Notes: generated by a model from the letters alone, not told the origin. Positions 1-10,464 are shown, numbered from the stretch's first letter. The stretch is DNA of 64,000 bases from Vespa crabro (GCF_910589235.1 NC_060973.1:1863501-1927500), one strand, 5' to 3'. Program-made: numbers and translations.

Positions 1-170
1 AACCAGATGATAAACTTCAGTAGAATCTGAAATTTGTCATTCCTTTTTCGTTGAACATTCGTCTCGCGTATAAGTTTATCATTGGTAGTATAAAAAGCTA
101 TTTTTGAATCACCTCATTCTTCGTACATACGGGCGATACGTAAACGAGATATCGTTGGAAATGATAAGTC
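1..170. other. AT-rich unique flank
   Basis: Mixed-sequence AT-rich DNA with no repeat tract and no convincing open frame. It is the left edge of the window, so any larger feature is cut off here. Confidence 0.5.
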
Positions 171-171
171 C

Positions 172-220
<49 letters not shown>

Positions 221-300
221 TCTCTGTCTCTGTCTCCTACTTGCTCGTTAATATATACATACATATATATATATATATATACATACACGCATACATACAA
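171..300. repeat. (CT)n then (TA)n microsatellites
   Basis: A (CT)n tract with a few CTTT and CTGT interruptions (171-236) is followed by a (TA)n tract with TACA interruptions (249-300). Open frames on both strands here encode only Ser-Leu, Arg-Glu or Tyr-Ile repeats and are not genes. Confidence 0.95.
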
Positions 301-520
301 ACATTGGGACACTCGTTATCAACGTTACGTGCGAATATGAACTCTTAGCTATTGCACGCGAATCCGATCTTCGATAATAAGCGAGCAATTTGTAAACGAT
401 AGAAAGCTACGTGATTACGCTTACCATATTCTGTTGTTAATATGTATGTACGTGTAATATTCGAATACGTGATGTCTATAATGAGAATCAAGGGAGAAAG
501 ATAGAAAGATTGAGAGCAAA

Positions 521-544
521 AGAGAGAGAGAGAGAGAGAGAGAG
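521..544. repeat. (GA)n microsatellite
   Basis: Perfect GA dinucleotide tract ending ten bases before the AT-rich dyad at 554-585. Confidence 0.95.
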
Positions 545-553
545 TGAACGAGC

Positions 554-585
554 AATTAATTATTCCCACTGGGGAATAATTAATT
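554..585. promoter_or_regulatory. Perfect 14-bp dyad with TAATTA cores
   Basis: AATTAATTATTCCC, a 4-nt spacer (ACTG), then the exact reverse complement. Each arm holds overlapping ATTA/TAAT cores of the type bound by homeodomain proteins. The symmetry is seen directly. Binding by a homeodomain dimer is inference; a short hairpin is the alternative. Confidence 0.5.
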
Positions 586-752
586 AAAGATTGGTCGTGC
601 ACAGTTCGATAAATTTCTTCTTAATATTTCATATTTATCGATGCAGGATGAATATTTTTTTGTTCCTTTCTTTTGAAATTTTATTGATAAAAATAATTCA
701 ATGTCCTTTCATTTTTATTTTTTTGTGACGAATTAAATATACAACATATATT

Positions 753-756
<4 letters not shown>

Positions 757-812
<56 letters not shown>
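757..812. repeat. Butt-joined (TC)14/(GA)14 palindrome
   Basis: A (TC)n tract changes directly into (GA)n at the TC|GA junction 784/785, giving a perfect 56-bp palindrome with 28-bp arms and no spacer. Such a sequence can extrude as a cruciform and is a known source of polymerase stalling. Confidence 0.95.
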
Positions 813-815
<3 letters not shown>

Positions 816-843
816 AACGTCTTTGGAACTTATCGAATCGATT

Positions 844-845
844 AA

Positions 846-877
<32 letters not shown>

Positions 878-950
878 GATCTATTTATTTTTTCAAATTA
901 TAATTAAAAAGAAAATATAGAAAAGAAAAGAAAAAGAAAAAAAGGAAATT
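844..950. repeat. Poly-A and A-rich purine tract
   Basis: A homopolymer run of about 25 A (844-868) is followed by A-rich AAAG/AAAAG sequence. No gene is visible. Confidence 0.9.
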
Positions 951-996
951 TTTCGAACCGAATAAAAATAAATCCCAATAATTTCCATACGTATAT

Positions 997-1330
997 ATGA
1001 TCAGAAACGATCATAATATTTTTCTCTATCGCATCCCCCGCTCTCCCTCTACCCTCGTGCCATTTCTCTCGAAGCAAACGAAGCTAAGCGAAACTCCGAT
1101 CTGGGAACGCTTGATTTATGGTATCGTGCGAGACGCCACGAAACCGTCTTGGATGATAGATGCCTTAATTGACGTTTCGCGGTTGGTTAATTATAATTAT
1201 TCCGGCCGGAAATAATTAAAACGATCGGCCGTCTTGGGGTCTAATGAAACGAGAGAAGCGCTTCCCTTAACTCTGCTCCGTGATTTCGTGTTATAATCCT
1301 AGATACTTATAAACGAAAAGTAGTCCGGAA
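997..1330. other. Mixed-sequence island
   Basis: About 300 bp of non-repetitive sequence, GC-richer than its surroundings. A 72-codon open frame (997-1215, + strand) has no recognisable domain and ends inside a palindrome, so I do not call it coding. The palindrome at 1194-1218 is listed separately. Confidence 0.4.
1194..1218. promoter_or_regulatory. Palindrome: TAATTA half-sites around TTCCGGCCGGAA
   Basis: A perfect 12-bp palindrome (TTCCGGCCGGAA, 1200-1211) is flanked by TAATTA on the left and ATAATTA on the right. The arms match except for one extra A. The half TAATTATTCC also occurs in the dyad at 554-585. Possible homeodomain or ETS-like (CCGGAA) site; function is inferred. Confidence 0.45.
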
Positions 1331-1846
1331 GTGTGTCTCGAAAGGATACTTAAAAAAAAACTTATCTTCTTAATTATTCAAAATAATTTACATAAATATA
1401 TCCACTGGATATCTATGTCGGAAAATGTCTCTTTATTTTTCAAGAATATTATCTATTATCTTTTACGAATTATTTCCCCTTTTCATTTTCTATTCTTTTC
1501 TTTCTTTCTTTCATTCTTTTTCTTTTCTTTCCTGTTTTGTTTTGTTTTTTTTCTTTTTTGTTTTTTTTGTTTTTGTTTGTTTTATTTTTGTTGCAAGAAA
1601 GAAAAGAAAGAATCTTACGAAAGGAATACATATATCCTTTCTAGTCGTTTCGGATTTGGATTGCAAAAAAAAAAAAAAAAAAAAAAAAAGAAAGAAAAAA
1701 AAAGAAAACAAAAAAGAAGAAGATGTAAAAAAGATAAAGATTTTTTTGATTTCAAACGAATAATCGTAATAATTTCTTATAAATCCAATCAGGATAGTAA
1801 TAATTTTTTATAATTATTTAAATACACACACACACACACATACATT

Positions 1847-1879
<33 letters not shown>

Positions 1880-2029
1880 TATTTATAATAATGTTAGAAA
1901 ATATGTAAAAAAAATTAATGTTTGATAATTGTAATATTCTTTTTCTTTTTTTTTGTCCTTTCTTAGTTCTTTTCCTTTTTTTTTTTTCTACAACTTGGTT
2001 CGATATATCTACTTACGTTTCAGTACCGT
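1331..2029. repeat. T-rich and A-rich low-complexity block
   Basis: Interrupted poly-T (about 1490-1590) and poly-A (1665-1690) are followed by (CA)n (1823-1840) and (TA)n (1847-1868). A 160-codon frame here translates to poly-Phe then poly-Lys and is an artefact of the tracts. Confidence 0.85.
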
Positions 2030-2275
2030 TTAGTATTCCTCTCTCCGAAGGTTCTGAAGGTATTGACCGGTGGCCCTCTTGGTACAACTCGGTACCAAGG
2101 CCCCAGTCTATATAGACCTGTGCGGGTATATGGCCATCCGTACTGGCTGGCACCGACTATCGAACAAACTGACCAGTAGTCACGAATATCTCTAACCGAG
2201 GCTAACCAGGTAAAACTCCTTTGCCACAGTAGGGATACTTCACCTGTTATACGCAGGTGAATAAAACAATTCGAC
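2030..2275. other. Non-repetitive GC-rich island
   Basis: About 245 bp of complex sequence. It holds a hairpin (CTTGGTAC / GTACCAAG, 6-nt loop, near 2078-2100) and a CACCTG...CAGGTG pair with a 7-nt loop. The latter halves are Snail/E-box type words. No long open frame is present. Possibly a conserved regulatory island, but conservation cannot be judged here. Confidence 0.35.
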
Positions 2276-2461
2276 TATATATATATATTTTATAGTTTGA
2301 TATTTATATTTTTAACATACCATTAAATCTTTTAACATACCATTAAAATCTCGATTGATTTTTCTCGTTTTCATTAAGAAAAAAAAAAAAAAAAAGAAAT
2401 AAAGATAAAAAGAAAGAAAGATAATTATATATTAATATAATCAAATATATAATTATTGGAC

Positions 2462-2508
<47 letters not shown>

Positions 2509-2578
2509 TTATAATATTAATAATAATAATAATTATTATTATTATTGTTATTTTATTTTACTTTATTTTTTATACACT

Positions 2579-2640
<62 letters not shown>
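2276..2640. repeat. (AAT)n, AAT/ATT palindrome and (AT)29
   Basis: (AAT)n with 15 units lies at 2462-2507. A perfect 28-bp palindrome made of AAT units turning into ATT units lies at 2519-2546. A perfect (AT)29 array lies at 2581-2638. Confidence 0.95.
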
Positions 2641-2641
<1 letters not shown>

Positions 2642-2865
2642 CTTTTTCTTCGTCAATCCTGACAAAATTGATATTTGATTTTTTTTTTTTTTTTCTTTTT
2701 TTTTATATAAACTAGAGCATGTGCGAAGATTGTCTATTTCAAGGAAACTACTTAAGATAGTTCAAGTAGTCTGCCCGAGTGCGTTCTCGTTCTCATAGAA
2801 TCGTTTGAGAGACGAGAACATTTTAAAGAAGAAAATTCTTTATGTCCTGGAAAAGAAATAAAAGT

Positions 2866-2904
<39 letters not shown>

Positions 2905-3092
2905 AAGAAGGACAGAACGACGATTATATCCGACGAAATGCAGTTTAGGCCAATGCATCCTTCTCGTCACTCCTCTCTTCAAAAGGGAATAACGCTCGTG
3001 CGTTATTGCGCGCGTGTTCCGCCGGAGAGAACTCGAGAGATGTCGGCTGACCCTTTTGCGCGAGAAAAGACGTATCAGGGAGAAAGAGAAAA

Positions 3093-3140
<48 letters not shown>

Positions 3141-3369
3141 TGGAGAGAGCGACAGTTGCGCAAGGGACTTTCTTCTATAAAGGAAGAAAAGGACGGAGAT
3201 AGAGTTCCTTAGGATGTTCAAACGTAGAAAAAGGGTTCGTGGAAAAAAAAAAAAAAAAAAAAAGAAAAAGAAAAAGAAAAAAGAAGCAGAAAGAAAAAAA
3301 AATGATCAGGCAGGATCTAAGATATAAAAAAAAGATTTCGTCCCCTTTCGCACCCCTCATTTTATTTCC

Positions 3370-3415
<46 letters not shown>

Positions 3416-3425
3416 TTCTCTTTTT
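2641..3425. repeat. GA, GAAA, poly-A and CT tracts with short unique spacers
   Basis: (GA)n at 2867-2901, (GAAA)n running into (GA)n at 3091-3140, an A-rich tract at 3241-3302 and (CT)n at 3370-3424. The spacers at 2705-2860 and 2902-3090 are mixed sequence without a supported exon. Confidence 0.85.
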
Positions 3426-3800
3426 TGCTCTCTTTCTCACACACGTTATCCTTTCTTGAGGGTAAGCCAGGAGGAGTGTAGGAACAGCGGAACGAGGACG
3501 GTCACGATGATCTTGGGGGTTTTTGCAGCTGGCTAAAGAGGCATCCCCCGTACGATTTACCAACGAAAAGGATTCTGTAGGCTCGGCTTCTCCATTCTTC
3601 TCATGTGGACGAACGAGCTCGAAAGGACCTGCGGAGTCCATGCTCTAGGATCCACCTCTGACCTGATCCATCCTTCTAATTCTCTACTTTTCGATTCAAC
3701 TTAGATTCTCAGGTATCCACTTATCGTTGCCGTCGATATTCTCTTCTTCTCGATTTGATCCTTTAGATATTCTTTATAGTATCGCCATAAGGACAGGATA
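3426..3800. other. Mixed-sequence island
   Basis: Non-repetitive sequence. A minus-strand open frame (3357-3641) has about 65 non-repetitive residues before it runs into the CT tract. Without splice signals or a known domain it is not called as a gene. Confidence 0.35.
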
Positions 3801-4640
3801 TTTATACATACATATATATATATATATATCATAGTTCTAAGTTTAAGTGCTTTCTTTTTTATTTATTTATTTATTTATTTTCTTTTCATTATTTTCTTTT
3901 CTTTCCTTCGTTTTTCTTATTTTTTTTTTTTCTTTTTTACTTTCATTTTCTTTACCCTTCTTTTCTCGTAACATCGAATCAAGCGTAACATCCAATTAAT
4001 TTATTAATTATGCATTATTTATTTATTATCTACGAAGGGATTAGATTTCATTGTCTAATCATGCAATTGTACTTCTTTTTATATTGTATCCCTTAAAGCT
4101 CATTATGCTTGAGGAGTTTTATTTATATTTGAGTTATATTTTTATGATTTTTTTTCCCTGTTTTTCTTCCTTCTTTTCTTTTTTTTTTTTTTTTTTTCTT
4201 TTTTTTTGAACGAATCAAAATTCTCTTTTCGTAGATTCATCAAATCACGCATTACTTTGTTTCAAGGGGAATATTTTTTATTTTTCATTTAACTTCTACT
4301 TTTCTTTACTCTTTTCCTTTTTTATTTATTTATCTATTTCTTTTTTTCTTTTTTTTTTTTTTCGTTCTTTTCAATCTTCCTACATCATCGTATCAATCGT
4401 TTCAACAATTCGAGCTCAATGTCATATTCCAAAGGGACACATTGATATCGAATATGCGTTTAACGAAGAAAAAAAACAATAATTACAATTTTTATCCCAA
4501 AAAAGAAAAAGAGAAAAAAAGAAAAAAGAAAAAAAAGAAAACAACAACATCATGTAATACAACGTGGCATTATTATTTTATTACGTTGTTGGTACACACG
4601 ATCGTATCCTCACGAACGAATTTTTAGGTCATCCATTGAT
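3801..4640. repeat. T-rich low-complexity DNA with short (TA)n
   Basis: (TA)n at 3805-3829, TTTA repeats near 3855-3880, then repeated poly-T/C blocks (about 3890-3960, 4150-4210, 4310-4365) and an A-rich tract near 4500-4545. No exon or RNA gene seen. Confidence 0.75.
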
Positions 4641-4818
4641 GTTCCCTTTTGTAGGTATGTTTTTTTTTCTTCCCTTTTCTTTTTGTATTTATCGAAACTC
4701 GGCCGTTCAACGTCCTACTCTTCTCCCTTAGGACACGTATCCTCTCGCGCCATCAGGATGCAGGACAAAGTGTACAGAAAAGCGTTCGACAGGATTATGT
4801 CACATGGTCTGGCACGTT

Positions 4819-4855
<37 letters not shown>

Positions 4856-5020
4856 AAGAAACGAGATTCGTTTTTGTGGTCCAACGAGGAACGTGAAAGA
4901 TCACAAATTGCTCGGACAATTTTCTATGGGGGATCGATCTTCCTTACTAAAAACGCGGAGATCCGTAAGACGTATATTTCAAAGAAATCGCCAGGCGCGA
5001 AACTAAACGGATCTCTTTTT
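4641..5020. other. Mixed island split by (CT)16
   Basis: Complex sequence interrupted by a perfect (CT)16 tract at 4821-4852. An open frame at 4683-5006 (+) runs through the tract and has no recognisable domain. Confidence 0.4.
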
Positions 5021-5640
5021 TGATTTCTTTTTATTTTTTTTTTTCGTTCCTTTTTACGCGAACTCTCCTGTTTTAGAAATTTTCTTTTCTTTTCTTCTGT
5101 CTTTTTTTTTCTTTTTCTTTTTTTTTTTTTTTTTTTTTTTTGGTTTCAGACAGACGATCTATTCCTTCATTTTTCTCTTTTTCCCTTTGTTGTTCTTTTC
5201 ACATCTTTTTGTTTTTTATGACTAATAATTTATTTATCTCTAAATTAATTTATTAATAATCGGTTTATAAGTTTATTAGCGATAATCAATTGTCTCTTAA
5301 TTGTTTATTACTAATATAATTGTTCGTTAGAAATTTCCTTATGATCGTTATTATTATACTCTATCTTTTATTCATTATCTTAATTTTTTATTATAGTATA
5401 TCGATATATACTAACTCATTATATTTTATCTTTATACTATATTGATTATATATTATATACTATTTTTATTATTTATTATATTATTACGATTTAACGTGCA
5501 TCATTATTATTTATTTGGATTGATGTATGATAAATGAATCCGTTCGTATTTATATAAATTAATTCAAATGATAATATTTTTCAATTTTATATATGATTTA
5601 ATTATTGAAAGAAATATTAATATTAATAAGATGTTATTTT
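5021..5640. other. AT-rich DNA with poly-T
   Basis: Poly-T tracts near 5030-5145 end in GGTTTCAG (about 5142-5149), which resembles a splice acceptor. AT-rich, mostly non-microsatellite sequence with many TAAT/ATTA words follows to 5640. No exon can be supported downstream of the acceptor-like site. Confidence 0.4.
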
Positions 5641-5955
5641 TCTTGTCGAAAAATTGTCTCGTAGGATTGATCTCAAAAGGCAAAAAGAATACGAGGAAAA
5701 TGTAGAGAAATAAGAATCGTTTCAAAGAATCGTGCCAGTCTTATCTCGTGCAAACGTAGTCAGAATCAAAGTATATGTCCAACGATAAACATCCTGGGTT
5801 TTCGAAGTTTTGCATTTAGGCGAAGAAAAGAGTCACGTGATAGTATTTCGATCGGTGGGCCACGAGGAATGATTTAAATGATGGATCACGACGTCGACGA
5901 CAGGGTCACCGTATCTTCTTCTTTATTTTCCAAGAAAGAGAGAGAAAACTAAACA
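5641..5955. promoter_or_regulatory. Repeat-free island with TCACGTGA E-box
   Basis: About 300 bp of complex sequence containing the palindromic E-box TCACGTGA (5833-5840) in the context GTCACGTGAT. This matches the core preferred by MITF/TFE-type and USF-type bHLH-zip factors. Occupancy is inference. Confidence 0.3.
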
Positions 5956-5959
5956 GAAA

Positions 5960-6155
5960 ACGAAACGAAACGAAACGAAACGAAATGAAATGAAATGAAA
6001 CGAAATGAAACGTAGAACGACGACGAAACGAGGCCGAATATTCTATCTTCGTCTTTCTCATTTATATCCCTACTCTTTACCTTCTTATTACGTATGTATG
6101 TATATTTGTTTATGTGTATATGTCTGTCTGTGTGTGTGTGTGTGTGTGTCTGTGA
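5960..6155. repeat. (CGAAA/TGAAA)n pentanucleotide and (TG)n
   Basis: A pentanucleotide array of CGAAA, switching to TGAAA variants, lies at 5960-6011. A (TG)n tract with TCTG interruptions lies at 6121-6155. CGAAA recurs at 9955-9990. Confidence 0.9.
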
Positions 6156-6199
6156 GTATGTATGTATATGAGTAATGCGTATGTATTTGTGTGTGTATA

Positions 6200-6458
6200 A
6201 CATGTGAATGTATTAGAGAACGGTACAATAAATTAATTCTAGTCCGAAAAACCTCCGTCCGGAATTTTTTCGTCCGTGGTCACGCAGAAGGTGGCGTCGC
6301 CAACGCAAACGGGGGAGCAAACAATTGTACAAATACCGCCGTATTTCATGATAACACATGTACAAACAGCCTTACGTAAAGCTGGCAATTACGATAAAAC
6401 TGGACGGGCGAGAAAAAACATGCTCTTCGTCGCTCTGCGCTTTTCGTGTACACACAAA
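6200..6458. other. Mixed-sequence island
   Basis: Non-repetitive sequence with a small palindrome TGGCG-T-CGCCA (6292-6302). Several short overlapping open frames are present on both strands, none with a recognisable domain. Confidence 0.35.
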
Positions 6459-6459
6459 G

Positions 6460-6660
6460 AAGAGAGAGAGAGAGAGAGAGGGAGGGAGGGTGGGGGAGAG
6501 GGAGAGAAAGAGAGAGAGAGAGAGAGATAGACACAGAGAGAGAGAAGATCAGGCGTGGTTACTAAACACACGTGTGTGACCCTTTCTTAACTTCCTTTTT
6601 TCTTCTTCTCTTTTTTCTTTTCGTTCCTTTTTTATTTTTCTTCTCTCCCGCCCTCCCCCC

Positions 6661-6693
<33 letters not shown>

Positions 6694-6704
6694 TTCTCTG
6701 TCTT
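6460..6704. repeat. (GA)n with GGGA, then T-rich and (CT)n
   Basis: (GA)n with an internal GGGA/GTGGGGG block (6460-6546), then T/C-rich sequence and (CT)n (6661-6704). Confidence 0.9.
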
Positions 6705-7380
6705 TTATGCAGAAACTAATCTTTTTCCTTCGATCTCATAGATCATTAACAATTTCATATTTTAATATTAATTTTTTCACTTTGATTTTAAATACTTTAT
6801 ATAATTCATTACATAGGAATTTCTTATGCGGTATCACATTTATCGAAATAATTCAAATGATTTGAAAAAATTTGTATTTTTTACTAAATGACAAAGTGAT
6901 AATAGTTTTCTACAATATCGACGGTAATGAATAGTAGTTGTTACGTTTGTGTATAAATAGTTGCCATTCTTCAGGCTTTTCTCATAATAGAACATTTTTC
7001 TATCACTTATATATATATATATATATATATATATCTTTTCAATCGTTTACATGTCATCGTTTCAAGAAGACTCAACGATGAACTTCATCATCGTTCCTCG
7101 ATTATTTTTTTTCTTTTTCTTTAATTATTCATCGTTAATAATGAAATATCGACGACGACCTTTAAATAAATTTGATCCGTTTAATTAAAGGTCGAAATTA
7201 TTGTTAAATTAGAAACTTAAATGAGAGCAATATTACGATTGTTTCCTTTGTACGATATCGTTTATTAATAAAATATTTTATATATTAACTTTAACGAGCT
7301 TTTATTCGCGCATTATGGAATAACGATGGATAGAAATAAATCATTGAATCGAAAACTATCGAATTGTTGAGAACGGCAAG
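6705..7380. other. AT-rich unique DNA with inverted repeat
   Basis: AT-rich, largely non-repetitive sequence with one (TA)n tract (7009-7034). A 10-bp inverted repeat, CGACCTTTAA (7156-7165) and TTAAAGGTCG (7185-7194), surrounds a 19-bp spacer. Confidence 0.4.
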
Positions 7381-7381
7381 G

Positions 7382-7394
7382 AGGTCAAAGTTCA
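7382..7394 (+). promoter_or_regulatory. DR1 nuclear-receptor element
   Basis: AGGTCA-A-AGTTCA: two half-sites in direct repeat with one spacer base. This matches the DR1 pattern used by HNF4-type and RXR/USP-containing receptors. The match is exact; use in vivo is unknown. Confidence 0.4.
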
Positions 7395-7589
7395 ATCTAG
7401 GAAACGAACGCAGTCGACCTCTATCGTGAGAAGTATCAAGCACCGTGAACTAAAGAGTTAGCTAGCTGCCCAGAAAAGGGGGGGCACATGCGCCGAGCGT
7501 ACGTCAGGCATCTGCCGTATCGATCGGGTGAGCCTGGAGTTGAGCCTAGGAGTCATACGAAGAAGGGCTCGTAGGACGTAGCAAAAGGG

Positions 7590-7645
7590 ATAGGTAGGTA
7601 GGTAGGTAGGTAGGTAGGTAGGTAGGTAGATAGGTACAGATAGAT

Positions 7646-7677
<32 letters not shown>
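7590..7677. repeat. (TAGG)n tetranucleotide and (GA)n
   Basis: About eleven TAGG units (7590-7637) followed by GATA/GA repeats (to 7677). These are not telomeric TTAGG repeats. Confidence 0.95.
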
Positions 7678-7679
7678 TA

Positions 7680-7904
7680 GGGGAAAACGTTGCACGTATG
7701 TGAACGGGGATATCTCTCTTGGTGTGCTCCTGCGGCTAGGCAACCCAACTTACATGAGATTACGCGGAGCCAATAGCGTAGCAGGAGCGCCCGTCAAAGG
7801 CATATCTCAATGTGTGGCATGAGCCCAAGTCTCTAAAAGGGGATTAGAGCTCCTCGTATTCCAGGATATGTCACCCACGTTCGCTTGGAAGGCATATGTG
7901 TGTC
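7680..7904. other. Mixed-sequence island
   Basis: Non-repetitive sequence between (GA)n and (TA)n. No supported exon, RNA gene or palindrome seen. Confidence 0.35.
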
Positions 7905-7977
<73 letters not shown>

Positions 7978-8006
7978 GTATATATGTATATATATATACA
8001 CGTGTA
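7905..8006. repeat. 102-bp alternating (TA)n with TG/CG steps
   Basis: An uninterrupted alternating pyrimidine-purine run, mostly TA with a few TG and CG steps, ending in ACACGTGTA. It is AT-dominated, so cruciform or slippage is more likely than Z-DNA. Confidence 0.95.
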
Positions 8007-8009
8007 GGT

Positions 8010-8700
8010 ATATGTATAGCATATAAGTTGAACACCCAAAAGCAACCACCCACGAACCACCTCGTGTCTCTATATATTTCGTCGCTTGTACACGCGTGCA
8101 AGGGTGGTACAGGAAGTCTTTGCTCGAGGTACGGATTCACGAAGGCGCGATCAAAGGCGAATAAGGGAGAGACAGAGAGGAAGGGGTATTGCGGGGAAAA
8201 TGTAGTAGGAGGAAGGATCGGGATGCTGAAGGATAGCGCGTTTTTCCTCGTATAAAGCGAAGTATTCGTTCTTATAGTCGTATCCAACAGACCTATCTCT
8301 TTCTCTCTCTTTCTCTACTCTATATGGTCCTTTCTTTCTCTTCTTACGTTTAAGGAAAAAAAAAAAAAAGAAAAAAAGAAAAAGGATTCTTATGCGCGTG
8401 TCCACGTATTCTATATTTTTCCTTTTCCCTTATTTTCTTTTTTTTTTATTTTTTTCTTTTTTTTTTTTGCTTTTAAAGAGAATCTCATCTCAACAAAGAT
8501 AAACAGGAACGGTAAAAGAATAAAAGAGAAGAAAAGAAAAAACGAAGGAAAAAGGAACAAGAAATATATTATTAAAAATGAAAAAGGGAAATAAATAAAC
8601 AAAGGATACAATGAAAGGGTAAAAAAGAATCAAATCTCTCGGTTAATGTCACCTTTTTCATTCGTCGAGAACTCGTTGTTATCGTTATTTTTCAGATAAA
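8010..8700. other. Mixed then A/T-rich DNA
   Basis: 8010-8290 is complex sequence containing short non-repetitive open frames. 8290-8480 has T/C-rich and A-rich tracts. 8500-8700 is A-rich. No gene supported. Confidence 0.4.
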
Positions 8701-8713
8701 AAGAGCAAGAGAG

Positions 8714-8746
<33 letters not shown>
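8701..8746. repeat. (GA)n microsatellite
   Basis: Near-perfect GA tract with two GAGC interruptions at its left end. Confidence 0.95.
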
Positions 8747-8749
<3 letters not shown>

Positions 8750-8955
8750 CGAAGTAAAAGTCGAGGTTAAAGTTATCGCCCGGAAAGTTTCTTGCCTTCC
8801 AACGTTACGAGACTCCAAAGAGAAATAACAGAGGAAAAGGTTCTCAAAGTCGTCGACTTTCACCCTCGGCAATTATGCCGGCGCGCTTTCGATTTTTCCG
8901 CCAGTTACGACGGAGTCCCCGACCGTAAGTTAATTTGAATAAATTTCTAAACGAA
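8747..8955. other. Mixed island ending in a donor-like GTAAGT
   Basis: Complex sequence with GTAAGT at about 8925-8930. Two of the three forward frames are open for only 30 to 35 codons before it, and there is no good acceptor upstream. I treat the site as probably fortuitous. Confidence 0.25.
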
Positions 8956-8956
8956 G

Positions 8957-9135
8957 GTTCTCTCTCTCTCCCTCTCCGTCTCTCTCTCTCTCTCTCTCTC
9001 TCTTTATCTATCTTTCTTTCTTTCTCTCTCGGTCTCTCTGTCTCTCTCTTTTTAGCTCTCGCTCTCTTTTACTTTCGTCTTCTTCTCTCTCTCTCTCTTT
9101 CTCTATCGTCTGCCTCTTTCCGCGTGGCGCCGTAA
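8957..9135. repeat. (CT)n tract with TTTC/GTCT interruptions
   Basis: Long imperfect CT microsatellite. The open frame through it encodes Ser-Leu repeats only. Confidence 0.9.
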
Positions 9136-9235
9136 ATCGCGACTTCACTTTCAACACTTTTCACCTAGTTGGCGCGCCGCCAGTACGATGAGGGGGTGGG
9201 TGGAGGAAAAGGCATAAAAAAAAGAAAAGAAAGAA

Positions 9236-9276
<41 letters not shown>

Positions 9277-9500
9277 GAAGAAGGATCCAACCGAGGAACT
9301 TAACTTTTCGAGGCGCGAAACTTCCCCTTTAAGACGGTAGGACTTTAGTCGCATCTCGCAACGTCATTTTCCCGCGTTACTATTTTTCTCTTACCTTACG
9401 TCTCCGAACATGTGGAGAGAGGATGTGGAGAAGAAGAAGAAAAAGAAGAAGAAGAAGAAAAAAAGAAAAGAAATGAAAGAAAGAAAAAGAAAAAAAAAAA
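9136..9500. repeat. (GA)n and GAA/A-rich tracts with GC-rich spacer
   Basis: (GA)16 at 9241-9273 and GAA-rich sequence at 9425-9500. The spacer at 9136-9200 contains TTGGCGCGCCGCC. Confidence 0.85.
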
Positions 9501-9905
9501 ATGAACGGGAAAAAAAAAGTATGGAGTAGAGTGACGGGATAGGGCGGGTGGGTTGGTTGGTTGGATGGGTGGCTTTCAAGGGATGCAACGGGGGTTTTTA
9601 TCTCTCTTACGGATAGCGATCGAACGAGAGCTCCCTGATTTCTTTGATCTCTCCTTATAGACTTTTATATCATACGGGATATACATCCCTGGTCTCTTGA
9701 AAATTTCTGCATCGTTGGCAGCTTCTTCGATACTTAACGCTCGAATAAATCTTGAACGATCTTGTTTCACAGATTATTGAATTAATAAGCAATTAAGATA
9801 TAGAAATATTGTTCAGTTCGTTTATCCGCGTGCATTTGAAAATTAACATCGAATGACAAAGAACATTCATAACTCATTGCCTGCTTCGAAGTGTATAGTA
9901 TAGAT
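9500..9905. other. Mixed sequence with one peptide-like minus frame
   Basis: A GGTT repeat lies near 9550-9565. A 64-codon minus-strand frame (9576-9770) has a non-repetitive composition but no recognisable domain, and I see no supporting splice sites. Listed as non-coding with a note. Confidence 0.3.
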
Positions 9906-9907
9906 TA

Positions 9908-10255
9908 AAAAAAAAAAAAAAAAAAAGAAAGAAGAAAAAAGATCGGAACAATTCGAAACGAAACGAAACGAAACGAAACGAAACGAACGAACGCAAAAAA
10001 CGCAAAAACAAAAAACAAAAATTGAAAAGAAATAAAAAGAAAAGATCATATTTCGTACAGCGAACACGAACGAACCCATGTATCTATGAATTATTACGGT
10101 ATGTAGAAAAGTTTGAGGGAAACAAAAGAAATCCTCAAAAAAAAAAAGAAGTGAAAAAAAGAGAAAAAAGAAAGGAAGAAAAAAATACCAAACAGGAAAA
10201 CAAAAGAGGTAGAGAAAAGGAAAAAACGAAAAAATCAACAAAGGAACAATGCCAA
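9908..10255. repeat. Poly-A, (CGAAA)n and A-rich purine tracts
   Basis: Poly-A (9908-9928), a CGAAA pentanucleotide array (9955-9990) and A-rich AAAG sequence (10010-10255). Confidence 0.85.
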
Positions 10256-10464
10256 TAGAAAATGTCCGATGAAACCGCAATGTCCAGTCGACACTGGTCG
10301 ACAGGGTGGACCTGCGCGTGGAAAGAGCTTACGGTAGTACGGAATCGAGGCAGCCCATTGGAGCAGACTGGTACAGGGGGGCGGGTTCTAAGCCGGTTTA
10401 GGGGCAGTTTGCGCGCAGCAGAACCACCCTCCCTGACCATAAGGAGGGTGGAGGGTGGTTAAAG
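10256..10464. other. GC-rich island with 9- to 11-bp hairpins
   Basis: Complex GC-rich DNA. CCACCCTCC (10424-10432) pairs with GGAGGGTGG (10443-10451) across a 10-nt loop. A longer match, AACCACCCTCC (10422-10432), pairs with GGAGGGTGGTT (10450-10460). CCAGT-CGAC-ACTGG forms a small hairpin near 10280. The CACCC words resemble Sp/KLF sites. Confidence 0.4.

Noticed and set aside
7590..7637. TAGG repeats as possible telomeric DNA
   Set aside because: The unit is 4 bp TAGG, not the insect telomere pentamer TTAGG.
9576..9770. 64-codon minus-strand frame with protein-like composition
   Set aside because: No known family, and no good acceptor or donor pair in the right phase. Could be re-examined with RNA data.
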